The position numbers and the translations under genes are program-made. From Alphaproteobacteria bacterium (lineage in GTDB: Bacteria; Pseudomonadota; Alphaproteobacteria; UBA6615), in assembly GCA_028822385.1 (NCBI GenBank), contig JAPKDV010000005.1:1-47691 (forward strand): 47,691 nt of DNA. Direction: 5' to 3'. A model generated the notes under the pieces. It had not been told where the DNA came from. It did no database searches and worked only from the letters and a program-made list of their open reading frames with translations. Every line of letters begins with the position of its first letter. Position 1 is the first letter of the stretch. This document shows positions 33,648 to 42,481 of the stretch, one piece after another.

Positions 33648-35470
33648 AACGGCTATTAGGCGAGGCTCTGGCACCCCGGGGACGTATTGGTCTCGTGACC
33701 GGTTTTGGTCTTCTCGTGATTTCTGTTGGGGCTGTTTTGCTCCCGCTTCTCGACTACTGGTTCAGTGGGCGCACTCACCCTAATGCGATCGGCGGCCTAC
33801 TGCCGTGGAACGATGCCGCCGGATATTACGGTTGTGCGCTTAGTCTGCTTGATGGCGAGGGGCTATCGGCGTTCTGCCAGCGTCGTCCGGCCTATTCGCT
33901 TTATCTGGCGGGGTTGCTCCGGCTTGCGGGTTCCGAGCTGCAACTCGCGCTCTTGTTGCAGGGGCTGATGAATGCCGGAGCTATTTTTGCGGTCGCGGTG
34001 GCAACGGCGCGTCGCTGGGGTACCGGACCTAGTATCATCGCGATCTTGATCCTCGCGGCCTTCGCAGCCACCATGTCTATCGCGACCCTGACAGAGAATA
34101 TCGGTTTCGTATTGGGAGCATGTGGTCTGGTGTTGTTCGTCATCGGGGCGGAAAAACGATCAGTAGCTTTCCTAATTATGGGCGCCTTTATCCTCACTTT
34201 CGCTCTCAACGCGCGGGCTGGTGCTTTTCTGGTGATTCCGTTGCTTGTGCTCTGGCCGTTTTTTTCCAAAACACAGACCCAAGGGGAGCGCTGGCGTTTC
34301 GGTATACTAATCCTCGTCGCATCAGCTGCCGGATTTGTGCCTGGCTCGGTGATTGTCAAGCTGCTTGGCGGTATCCCCAGTGAAGCACATTCCAACCTGT
34401 CCTACACACTCTACGGCCTTGTCGCTGGAGGAGAACGCTGGATTTATGCGCTGGAAAAACTGCCCGGCGCCAGTGCCGAAGAGATTTACCGGGCGAGCTG
34501 GGCTATTTTTCGCGAAAACCCGCTCTTGCTGATTGCAGGTTTGTTTCAGGGGTTTCTCGAATACCTGCAGCGGCTTTTGACTTACATACCCTGGATTCCC
34601 GCCCGTATTGTACTTGCCGCCTGCTGGCTCTGGGGGCTGGGTGCGCTGGTCTATCGCCGTCGGGGTGACGGTGAACTGGTGCTATTGCTGGTGATGCTCG
34701 GCGTCGTTTTATCCTCTCCCATACTCTCCATTGATGGAGGCAATCGCGTCTATGCCGCGACGATTGCCGTCGATGGCTTCGTCGTCGCGCTTGGACTTGC
34801 TAGCCTGATGGCCGGGCGCGCTATGCTCTGGGGTGGGGTTGTGGTCTTGTTGCTGGTGTTGTCCGAGGTCATTCTTCCCGGTGACCTGCGGGGCTGGGGC
34901 GGTGCGATGGTCATTGCCGGGCTCGTGGCTGTCATCGGGCAACGAAAGCCGGGGAAACCTCGTCAGGCGGCTATCCCTTGGGAGCGATCCGAACGTGTGA
35001 TTGTGCTGTCTGTGTTGCTCGTCGCGGTGATTCTGCTGTCAGCCGCGCCGTTTTGGACGAAATCTGGCCTGCCCGAGAATCGAGCGCGGGCTACGGCAAG
35101 TTTCTGCGCTGGTGGAGACCACGTGGTCGCTCGTTTGGGGAGGAACAGCCCGGTACTGAGAATCGTGGACGCGGGAAAGGCCGAGATGTGGCCTGTGGCG
35201 GCATCTGTTGAATCATTTCGTAGCAATCTTCATCCTTTGACCCACCTGTATGAAGAATTGCGCAGCCTTCAGTCAGGACAAGCGATTGTGTTTGCTCACA
35301 ATCAGGCAACTCTGTCAGTAGATACCGGTCGTAACAGTTTTCTGGTGGGGGATGCGGCGTTAATCCCGTTGGACGGTGGCACTTACGTGCTGTGCGTTAC
35401 GGATGGGGAGAGCCCACCTCTGATGGATTCGCGCCGTATTGTGTCGGTTCACTCGTTGACGGGTAGTTGA
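33644..35470 (+). CDS. Polytopic membrane protein, GT-C glycosyltransferase-like
   Basis: A 608-residue membrane protein with roughly eleven to thirteen hydrophobic spans between residues 15 and 470, and a soluble C-terminal domain of about 120 residues. The first loop contains LPWNDAAGYYGCALSLLDGEG, with an acidic residue in the position typical of GT-C polyprenol-sugar glycosyltransferases, and QRRPAYSLYLAGLL follows. These features suggest a lipid-linked-sugar glycosyltransferase, but no firm family is recognised. It overlaps the upstream dehydrogenase by four bases (ATGA), an odd pairing, and its 3' end overlaps the O-antigen-ligase-like gene by 22 bases on the other strand. It begins the surface-polysaccharide locus. 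Confidence 0.75.
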   Translation: MKRLLGEALAPRGRIGLVTGFGLLVISVGAVLLPLLDYWFSGRTHPNAIGGLLPWNDAAGYYGCALSLLDGEGLSAFCQRRPAYSLYLAGLLRLAGSELQLALLLQGLMNAGAIFAVAVATARRWGTGPSIIAILILAAFAATMSIATLTENIGFVLGACGLVLFVIGAEKRSVAFLIMGAFILTFALNARAGAFLVIPLLVLWPFFSKTQTQGERWRFGILILVASAAGFVPGSVIVKLLGGIPSEAHSNLSYTLYGLVAGGERWIYALEKLPGASAEEIYRASWAIFRENPLLLIAGLFQGFLEYLQRLLTYIPWIPARIVLAACWLWGLGALVYRRRGDGELVLLLVMLGVVLSSPILSIDGGNRVYAATIAVDGFVVALGLASLMAGRAMLWGGVVVLLLVLSEVILPGDLRGWGGAMVIAGLVAVIGQRKPGKPRQAAIPWERSERVIVLSVLLVAVILLSAAPFWTKSGLPENRARATASFCAGGDHVVARLGRNSPVLRIVDAGKAEMWPVAASVESFRSNLHPLTHLYEELRSLQSGQAIVFAHNQATLSVDTGRNSFLVGDAALIPLDGGTYVLCVTDGESPPLMDSRRIVSVHSLTGS

Positions 35471-36702
35471 GTCGAATCATCGGGGGTTTGGGTTATGGCT
35501 GCCGCATAGACAGCGGCAAAGCCGAGGGTTGCGAGCCACCATCCTTGCCAGACACCAAATCCTAGCTGGGCAACGACAAATCCACTTGCGATGGTTGCCA
35601 TAATTGTTGCCGCCCCGGCATTTCCGCTGCGCGCGTATGCCGTCCCGCGAAATGCCAGCCCAACCAGCGCAGCAAACAGGCCAATCCCGACCAGGCCGAG
35701 TTCCAGCCAGATCTGAATGAGTGAATTGTGCGGGTGCAGCGGCATCGCAGCGCCTGTGGCCGCACTTCCATCAGGATTGGTAAACAAGAAAAGATCCGCG
35801 CTGCCACCGGGGAAGACACGCGAGGAATCGAGGCCCCAGCCAAAGAGTGGTCGATCGAGAATATGTTCGACAGCGAACTGCCAGATGACGAAGCGATGGA
35901 CTTCCGAATTGGGCGTGTCGATGTTGGTGACCAGTATTTGATTGGCCCAGGGGACAAGGGTATCGAGCAATAACACCATCGCGATGAACGCACCAAACCC
36001 CACGACAAGCAATGTCTTCCCGAGGGATTGCGCGTAGAGCGCGGCAGCAAAAACACCCGCGCCAACCATGAGGGCTAGTGCCGGCGCAATGGGAGGAAGC
36101 AGGAACACCGTGATCGTTGATGCGATGACGAAGAGGGTCGCCAGTCGTCGGCCATGGAGGTGGAAAATACCCAGCGCAAATGGCCAGACGAAAATGGCGA
36201 TAATGCTGGCGGTACGGTTTAGACTGTCGAACTCGTTTCCCAGAATGGTTTGCTTGCTAATCCAGGCAGTGAAGATTTCGATCTTGGCGAATTTGGCCAA
36301 TGTCAGTGTAATCAACGCCAGAGCGCTGAAAATCATCCATCGCGTGAGGGATTTCTGTTCATCCCGGGTGAGTTTCGCGGCGGCATCCAACAGAATTATC
36401 ATCGCGGCAGCAAAGAGCAGAAGCTTGGCTGATTTCTCCAGACTGCGCCCCGGATCGATCGACCAGAGGCTGGACAACATACCCCAGACCACAATGGCCA
36501 GAATGACGAAGGCAAAGCGCGGATGGCGTAATCCTCGTATATCCCGCGCGATCAACCGTCGCAGTATGATTGCACCAGCTACGCAAATGGCAGGTATCCA
36601 GACTTGGAGTGGGGTAAAGGCTGCAAGCAGCGCGACAATTACCGTCAGCACCTGCAGCAAGGGCGCGTCGGAGTGCAGCCGAAATGTCTTTATGACGCCC
36701 AT
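35449..36702 (-). CDS. O-antigen ligase/polymerase family membrane protein (Wzy_C domain)
   Basis: A 417-residue protein with about ten to twelve membrane spans. The large periplasmic loop contains RFVIWQFAVEHILDRPLFGWGLDS and, later, MPLHPHNSLIQIWLELGLVG, the conserved HPHN-type motif of WaaL/Wzy ligases and polymerases, with the essential histidine. Such proteins join polyprenol-linked glycans to lipid A core, or polymerise repeat units; sequence alone cannot separate these. It is transcribed divergently from the glycosyltransferase at 36886 with a 183-base AT-richer gap. The 3' end overlaps the upstream plus-strand gene by 22 bases. A second protein of the same family is encoded at 42482. 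Confidence 0.88.
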   Translation of the reverse strand: MGVIKTFRLHSDAPLLQVLTVIVALLAAFTPLQVWIPAICVAGAIILRRLIARDIRGLRHPRFAFVILAIVVWGMLSSLWSIDPGRSLEKSAKLLLFAAAMIILLDAAAKLTRDEQKSLTRWMIFSALALITLTLAKFAKIEIFTAWISKQTILGNEFDSLNRTASIIAIFVWPFALGIFHLHGRRLATLFVIASTITVFLLPPIAPALALMVGAGVFAAALYAQSLGKTLLVVGFGAFIAMVLLLDTLVPWANQILVTNIDTPNSEVHRFVIWQFAVEHILDRPLFGWGLDSSRVFPGGSADLFLFTNPDGSAATGAAMPLHPHNSLIQIWLELGLVGIGLFAALVGLAFRGTAYARSGNAGAATIMATIASGFVVAQLGFGVWQGWWLATLGFAAVYAAAITQTPDDSTQLPVNE

Positions 36703-36885
36703 GATGTGACCTTTTGCCGGAGCTAAGGTTTACATGCAAGCTGCCGGATCGGGGAAGATGGCATCTTGACGGGGTCGAATCATGAATAGAACCGTATAAA
36801 ATACTGTGGTTAGTCGGGACGAACGAAATGATGCGGACCTTATCCCGTCTCGTGTGACGTAAGTTTTCGGAAAGTAGGCTTTGAT

Positions 36886-38040
36886 ATGCATCTATTGGTC
36901 GTGGTCGAGGATCGAATATCCGACTGGATGACCAAGGGCGAAATCCTCGACGGTTACTTTAATCCCGGTGCGGCTTTTGAAAAAGTCACTGTTCTGGGCC
37001 TGGTCGCTGATCAGCCGGATGACGGGACCGTTGCACGGCTGTGCGCGCCGGCGCGCCATCGCTATATCCCGGTGGGTCTTGATCGGCGGCATCTGGCGCT
37101 CGCAACAGTGGGACTACGCTATGGTCTGCTGTCTCTATCATTGCGTCGTCTGGCTTCAGAACTGACCAATGATCCCCCGCATGTCATGCGAGCTTATGGT
37201 GATGGGCTTGCCGCTATTGCAACATCCATCATCGCTGATCAGACAGGCATTCCCTTCGCCGTGAGCCTTCACACGACACCGGATGCGTTGATTCAGTCGC
37301 AATATCTTGAGACCAGAGATCGGGTCTGGCGGCGACTTGCTAAATTCTCCGGTGCGCGCGCTTTGCGTAACGCAAATGCTGTGATTGCGGTCTATTCACC
37401 GATTGTCGATTTTTTGCCTCCGGATATTTCGTCGAAAACCTGGGTCATTCCTAATGTTGTTGGAATTAAGGGAGCGCCGAAGGCGCAAGACTGTGAAACT
37501 TCGCCGCTGCGTGCAATCTGGGTCAGTCGCCAGATGCCAGGTCGCGATCCTCGCCCGGTTATCGCGGCGCTTCGTGATGTTCCCGAAGCAATACTCACCC
37601 TGGTTGGGGATGGTCCACTTCATGAATCTGCACGCAAGACCGTGTTGGAATACGGGCTTGGGGATCGGGTGGAAGTCATGCGGGCAGTAGAGAATGATCG
37701 GCTTTGCAGCCTCATGCCGAACTTCGACGTTATGCTAGTTAATAGCTGCTTCCGTGAAATGCCCAAATCAGTTATGGAGGCCTCATTGTCTGGCGTGCCG
37801 GTCATCATCAATCGATCGCCGGCTGAAGATACAAAAGAGTATTCGGGTATCCCCGTGGTTTATGTTGACGGCGATGCACGTTCTTATGCGAGTGCGCTTC
37901 GTGCGCTCGTTACGGATACCAGCCGCCGACAGACTTTGGCACAGCAAACTCGGGAATCTGCCTGGCAGCTTTGGGATCCTGCAGTCGCTGGGTCCGCAGC
38001 AGGTGACTTGTTGCTAAATCTCGCAAATGGCGGGCAATAA
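36886..38040 (+). CDS. Glycosyltransferase, GT4-like (GT-B fold)
   Basis: A 384-residue cytoplasmic glycosyltransferase. The N-terminal half reads as an acceptor-binding domain, with HVMRAYGDGLAAIATSIIADQTGIPFAVSLHTTPD as a typical helix-strand pattern. The C-terminal donor domain contains SRQMPGRDPRPVIAALRDVPEAILTLVGDGP, the sugar-nucleotide pyrophosphate region, and MPKSVMEASLSGVPVIINRSPAED, the GT4 E-x7-E-like motif. It would transfer one sugar to a lipid-linked repeat unit. wecB follows after 27 bases on the same strand, suggesting co-expression. Confidence 0.85.
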   Translation: MHLLVVVEDRISDWMTKGEILDGYFNPGAAFEKVTVLGLVADQPDDGTVARLCAPARHRYIPVGLDRRHLALATVGLRYGLLSLSLRRLASELTNDPPHVMRAYGDGLAAIATSIIADQTGIPFAVSLHTTPDALIQSQYLETRDRVWRRLAKFSGARALRNANAVIAVYSPIVDFLPPDISSKTWVIPNVVGIKGAPKAQDCETSPLRAIWVSRQMPGRDPRPVIAALRDVPEAILTLVGDGPLHESARKTVLEYGLGDRVEVMRAVENDRLCSLMPNFDVMLVNSCFREMPKSVMEASLSGVPVIINRSPAEDTKEYSGIPVVYVDGDARSYASALRALVTDTSRRQTLAQQTRESAWQLWDPAVAGSAAGDLLLNLANGGQ

Positions 38041-38067
38041 CGAAGTGTATTAAGGAAGAGTTTTTTT

Positions 38068-39198
38068 ATGTCTGGTTTAGTAATTTTTGGTACACGCCCG
38101 GAAGCCATAAAACTGGCTCCCGTTATAGCGGGCTTGCGCACAGCGGGTTCGGCTGTGAATTTTGAAGTTGTCTGCACCGGCCAGCATGCTGAAATCATGA
38201 CGCAGACGTTGAAGGCGTTTGACATTGAGATTGATGAAAATCTTTACCTTATGCAGCCCAATCAGACCCCTATTGAGGTTGTCAGGCGCACCATCGAAGG
38301 GCTGAGCATGCGCTTTGACGAGCTATCGCTAGATTGGGTGCTTGTTCAGGGTGATACCGCTACAGCCTTTGCCGGCGCGGAGTTTGGCTATCTGAGCGGG
38401 GCCGCAGTGATGCATCTCGAGGCCGGATTGCGAACACACGACATCAATGAGCCCTGGCCGGAAGAAGGGTTTCGTCAGGAAATTGCGCGTTTGGCGACCC
38501 TCCACTTGGCCCCCTATCCGAGTGCCCGCCGAAATCTTATCGATGAAGGTATTAATGCTGAAAACATTCACGTCATTGGGAACTCTGGCCTGGACAGTCA
38601 GCAGTTGATGCTGAGACGTGCGGATGAAGGTGATAACAACTGGCTACCGGATGATGACTTCATTCTTGTTACGCTCCATCGGAGGGAGAACCTTGGTGAA
38701 CGCCTGGAAAAGACTTGTCAGCAACTAGTTTCACTGCTGTCCGAGTATCCCGGTCTACGTATTTTTTGGCCAATTCATCCGAATCCGAAGGTGCGCCGTG
38801 TCGCGTATCAATTTTTCGGCGCACTCACCGACAGGGTGACTCTTTGTGAACCGCTTGACTACCCAAAGTTTCTGAGTGCGCAGAAAGCTGCTGTATTTGT
38901 GGTCTCGGATTCAGGTGGCGTGCAGGAAGAGGCTGCGTCCATGGGGACGCGTGTTGCTATTGTTCGCGAAAAGACCGAGCGGCCCGATGCTGTTGAACTC
39001 GGTTTGACTAGAATTGTTGGGGCGGATGCAGCGCTACTTTCCGAAACGGTGGCTGATTTTTTGGCCAATCCAGTCGAACCTCAGATTGTCGAAAAATGGT
39101 GCTCACTTCAGGGAAATGGGGAGGCTGGTTCCAAAGCGGCTGCAGTGATTGTAGAGCATATCGAAGGGATCAGATTGAGCGTCGGCGCGCCTGAGTGA
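38068..39198 (+). CDS. wecB: UDP-N-acetylglucosamine 2-epimerase, non-hydrolysing
   Basis: A 376-residue GT-B-fold epimerase that interconverts UDP-GlcNAc and UDP-ManNAc. The sequence shows GTRPEAIKLAPVI at the N-terminus, VQGDTATAF and MHLEAGLRTHDINEPWPEE in the first domain with the catalytic acidic residues, EIARLATLHLAPYPSARRNLI, HRRENLGERL, and SDSGGVQEEAASMG with the conserved Ser-Gly-Gly and Glu pair that binds UDP. Length fits the bacterial enzyme. The partner dehydrogenase making ManNAcA (wecC) is not in the window. AAGGAAGAG precedes ATG. The last 29 bases overlap the flippase gene on the opposite strand. Confidence 0.93.
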   Translation: MSGLVIFGTRPEAIKLAPVIAGLRTAGSAVNFEVVCTGQHAEIMTQTLKAFDIEIDENLYLMQPNQTPIEVVRRTIEGLSMRFDELSLDWVLVQGDTATAFAGAEFGYLSGAAVMHLEAGLRTHDINEPWPEEGFRQEIARLATLHLAPYPSARRNLIDEGINAENIHVIGNSGLDSQQLMLRRADEGDNNWLPDDDFILVTLHRRENLGERLEKTCQQLVSLLSEYPGLRIFWPIHPNPKVRRVAYQFFGALTDRVTLCEPLDYPKFLSAQKAAVFVVSDSGGVQEEAASMGTRVAIVREKTERPDAVELGLTRIVGADAALLSETVADFLANPVEPQIVEKWCSLQGNGEAGSKAAAVIVEHIEGIRLSVGAPE

Positions 39199-40630
39199 GC
39201 CACACGGCCAGATTGCTCAGTCCGTAGACCGCGCTGAATAGTGTAGCTGCTATCCATGGAATATGAACGACGGACGTTACAATGGCGCTTATGCCAACGA
39301 TAAGTACTCCTAGAGCCAGTGCTATGCCCACGCGCGAGATAATTTCAACAGGTAACAGAGCTGCGCCCAGGCCGTGTCGTTCTGCACCCTGAACAATGAT
39401 TGCCGCGAAGCCGATGCGTGCAAAAGCAATCGAGAGCGCGGCTCCGAGAAGCCCGTAAGCGGGTAGCAGCACGATAATGCCGAACACGGCAGCAACACCC
39501 CAAAACAGGGATGTCCACATTAGGAATACGGCCTTGCCAGAGATGTAGAGCGAGTACTCCCAGGGTGTCACAGACTGGTTTACGAATACCGCGAGCACCA
39601 GAATAGCCATCGCAATCGTCGAAATATGAAAACTTTCCCCAACGGCGAGCGTCAAAACCTGCGGTCCGAGAATCACAATTAGCACAGCCAGCGGCATGGC
39701 GAAGGTGATATAATTGCCAAACAGACGATGGGTAACCGCGATCGTCTCAGCGTGGGAATTCTTATTCATCGCGCGGGCCATGCGCGGATAGAGTAGCCAC
39801 CAATAGGGTGAGCCCCAAGAGGCCAGTATGGCTGCCAGCGTTTGGGCCGCGACATAGCGTCCTACAGCTTCACTGCCCGCCAGGCTGCCGACCAGAATGC
39901 GATCAACCATTCCCATAAGGGATTCGCCCAGCCCGGCGATCATCAACGGAATACCCAGCGCGAGTCCGGCCTGAACATCGCGTCTTGAAAGAAGCCGAAT
40001 ATGGATTTGGCCGACCTTCTGAGAGCGTTGTAGATCTGCTAATGCGCAGAGCAGAAAAAAGGCTTTGAGACCGGTGATCAGTAGGATCACCGTGACCGGT
40101 GTTAGCTCACCTGAAAACCAGAGCACGATGATGGTCGCAAGAGAGGCGAGTGACTCGCCGATTTGTAGGAGCGTTGTTGTAAGAACACGTTCCCGCGCGC
40201 GAAGTGCTTCAAAGAATAGAGCCTGCCAGGCTGCCACAGGTAGCAAGACGGCGGCGGCACGAAACAGCGCGATGGCTGATGGGTGGTTTGAAAACGCGGT
40301 CGCCATATGCGGTGCTACGATCCACATGACAGTGGCGAGCCCCAGTGAGATGACAGAAATAAGTACGAATGCTGTAGTTATGGGGGCGACGATGTCAGCT
40401 GTAGAGGTCGCGCCCGCAATCTGACGAATGATCGCGATGCCAAGGCCGAACAGCGCGATGGGAACCAGAACGGCGACCAGTGCCTGAGCCTGCGAATATC
40501 CGCCAAAACCCTCGGCGGCGAGCCATCGTGCCAGTAGGAATGCCATGAACAGAGCCGAACTCTTGGTCGCCGCCTCCGCAATGAACCGTTGCATAAGGGC
40601 ACTATCGAGCTGATGTTGACCGATACGCAT
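39170..40630 (-). CDS. Oligosaccharide flippase (Wzx/MVF-type membrane protein)
   Basis: A 486-residue protein with about twelve to fourteen membrane spans and no long soluble domain, the plan of MATE/MVF-superfamily polysaccharide flippases. The N-terminus contains KSSALFMAFLLARWLAAEGFGGYSQAQALVAVL, where the LGxxxYG-like segment (EGFGGYSQ) is characteristic. It would move the lipid-linked repeat unit across the inner membrane. It is the last gene of a six-gene minus-strand operon, one base after the methyltransferase stop. The C-terminus is basic (LTQARRRSI). Its end overlaps wecB by 29 bases. Confidence 0.85.
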   Translation of the reverse strand: MRIGQHQLDSALMQRFIAEAATKSSALFMAFLLARWLAAEGFGGYSQAQALVAVLVPIALFGLGIAIIRQIAGATSTADIVAPITTAFVLISVISLGLATVMWIVAPHMATAFSNHPSAIALFRAAAVLLPVAAWQALFFEALRARERVLTTTLLQIGESLASLATIIVLWFSGELTPVTVILLITGLKAFFLLCALADLQRSQKVGQIHIRLLSRRDVQAGLALGIPLMIAGLGESLMGMVDRILVGSLAGSEAVGRYVAAQTLAAILASWGSPYWWLLYPRMARAMNKNSHAETIAVTHRLFGNYITFAMPLAVLIVILGPQVLTLAVGESFHISTIAMAILVLAVFVNQSVTPWEYSLYISGKAVFLMWTSLFWGVAAVFGIIVLLPAYGLLGAALSIAFARIGFAAIIVQGAERHGLGAALLPVEIISRVGIALALGVLIVGISAIVTSVVHIPWIAATLFSAVYGLSNLAVWLTQARRRSI

Positions 40631-40631
40631 T

Positions 40632-41384
40632 TTAATTGGTGCCGTCGGCCGGACGCCGGGTCACCACATACCAGCGTTCTGCCAGTCGGGGCAGAAGGCG
40701 TGAGATCACGGCATCCCAGCCGGGTTTGGCACCGCGCCCGCGAACAAGCCGGGTGAGGCCTGGAATTTTTTCTAGACCCGGAAAAAGCAGGAACTGGGAC
40801 AGGACGCCATGCGCTTCCATGGAGACGATTTCTAGCCCGTTATCCCCTAACAGGGACCGGGTTCCTTGTGCAGTATGTCCGAAAACACCATCCATGCCGC
40901 GTTTTTGGTAATACCGTCGCCAGTATCGAATCGCGAGTGAGTGGGTGCCAGCAACATCTAGAATTAGAATGCCTCCGGGTGCTAGCATCAATGACATTTC
41001 CCGCACCGCGATTTCTTGTTCATTTTGAGGCAGCAGCAGCATTGTAGAGAAGCAGTAGACAAGGTCGAACCGGGCTTGCGTGAATGGCAAATGCGGCAGG
41101 GCGCTGGCACAGGGCAGAATCCGGCCATTCAGATCTGTGTTTTCTACACCCCGGACAAGTGTCGCGAGCATTTTTTGGCTGGGGTCGATGGCAACAACAG
41201 AAAGCTCACGCGCGGCAAGCTTTAAGCTATGGCGGCCGCTAGCCGATCCGATATCCGCGACGATGCCCGCTTTGGGTGCATGGGTTTTGATCAGAGCCCA
41301 TTTGCGATCCTGAACGTGGTCTTCGCCAATTTCTGTTGGATACCGGTAGGCCTCGCTGTCAAAATGCGCGGTGATGTGTTTCAC
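40632..41384 (-). CDS. SAM-dependent methyltransferase (class I)
   Basis: A 250-residue methyltransferase with motif I VADIGSASGRHSLKLA near residues 42-57, followed by VVAIDPSQKML (motif II) and FDLVYCFSTMLLLP (motif IV region). The first residues of family members vary; the C-terminal third probably holds the acceptor site. In this locus it may O- or N-methylate a sugar of the surface glycan. The start is GTG and overlaps the TGA of the FemAB-like gene by four bases (GTGA), so translation is coupled. The flippase starts one base after its stop. Confidence 0.85.
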   Translation of the reverse strand: MKHITAHFDSEAYRYPTEIGEDHVQDRKWALIKTHAPKAGIVADIGSASGRHSLKLAARELSVVAIDPSQKMLATLVRGVENTDLNGRILPCASALPHLPFTQARFDLVYCFSTMLLLPQNEQEIAVREMSLMLAPGGILILDVAGTHSLAIRYWRRYYQKRGMDGVFGHTAQGTRSLLGDNGLEIVSMEAHGVLSQFLLFPGLEKIPGLTRLVRGRGAKPGWDAVISRLLPRLAERWYVVTRRPADGTN

Positions 41385-42460
41385 GCATCACCCGTTGATT
41401 GTGTGCTGCGGATGGCACGCAACAGATCGAGTATCGCTGCAACAATCGGCCGGGTTGTCATCGTGCCGCGATAATACGGTGTAATCACGCCACCAAAGCC
41501 CTTCTTGAAGTCGCTGATCCGTCGCAACTTACCTTCCGACAGGCCTGGAAAGGCTTCGCCGCATTCATATCGTGCTAGTCCGCGAGCCGCGAAACTTTTG
41601 ATAGCATGCCACTGAACCAGATCATTGGTGCCGTTGGACAGAGCTTCATCATCGCTGGCCACGACCCAATAGAGGGCGCCGTCTTTATATTCGGCAAACA
41701 CGTGTATTGCGATTGTGTTGCCGTCTGGCGCGAGAGCGCAGAAACCCGATGCCATTCCGGGATTCAGGAAATCATCAAAGATCTTGTCGAAATAAGAGAG
41801 GGGCTTGGGGGGAATGCCTGTGCGCCGGGCGTTGTCCATGTGCAGGCAGATAAAATCGGCTTTGTCGTCGTGCGTGGCCGCGCGAATTGTGACGCCTTCC
41901 CGTTTGGCGCGATTGACGCTTTTGCGAACGCGTTGCTCTAGGTTGCGCCAAAGCTCGTCTTCGCTGCGACCCGAAAGATCGAGAATCCAGCTTTGAGTGG
42001 AGGCTTCGCGGCATCCAAACATCACGAGGGGGTTGATGCTGCCTGCAGGGGCCTCGGCTTGGGTAGGTGCCAGCGGAGCCACAGAGAGATCAATTCGATG
42101 CGCATTCTGTTGGGTTGCCAAAGCTATGAGGCTGGATTTTACGGCAGCCTCGGCATTCCGGCGTTGCCGTGCACTCAGATTCGGGTCGAAGGCCGGGCCG
42201 CCCGTGGATTCCAGATGGCGCAATAGACTGTGGAAGGGCTTTCGTCCCGCCACGTCACGAAGGGGGACCAGAGCAATTGGCCGATTTTCTTGTGGGTCTA
42301 GAATCGCAAAGCTAATATCTACTGTGCCTGACCAGGTGGCATAGGCCTCAATTGCTTCCCAGCGATGCCACAGCCAGGCATCGGGAAAGCCGTCCGCGCA
42401 AGAATTCCAGCGGTCTCGGCCAATTTTTAGACGTGTGATCAACCTAGTCTCGAAGCTCAT
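41381..42460 (-). CDS. FemAB/BioF2-like GNAT acyltransferase
   Basis: A 359-residue protein resembling the FemAB/BioF2-like GNAT group, with two consecutive GNAT-like halves. Visible features are the middle segment SEDELWRNLEQRVRKSVNRAKREGVTIR, typical of this family, and NTIAIHVFAEYKDGALYWVVASDDEALSNGTNDLVQWHAIKSFAARGLARYECGEA, which contains the conserved strand and helix of the second GNAT domain. Members transfer acyl or aminoacyl groups to sugars or peptides; in this locus a glycan acyl decoration is plausible. AGGGA precedes ATG 42460. The gene lies 21 bases after the polymerase-like gene. Confidence 0.8.
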   Translation of the reverse strand: MSFETRLITRLKIGRDRWNSCADGFPDAWLWHRWEAIEAYATWSGTVDISFAILDPQENRPIALVPLRDVAGRKPFHSLLRHLESTGGPAFDPNLSARQRRNAEAAVKSSLIALATQQNAHRIDLSVAPLAPTQAEAPAGSINPLVMFGCREASTQSWILDLSGRSEDELWRNLEQRVRKSVNRAKREGVTIRAATHDDKADFICLHMDNARRTGIPPKPLSYFDKIFDDFLNPGMASGFCALAPDGNTIAIHVFAEYKDGALYWVVASDDEALSNGTNDLVQWHAIKSFAARGLARYECGEAFPGLSEGKLRRISDFKKGFGGVITPYYRGTMTTRPIVAAILDLLRAIRSTQSTGDA

Positions 42461-42481
42461 CGATATTCCCTGAGCGAACTC

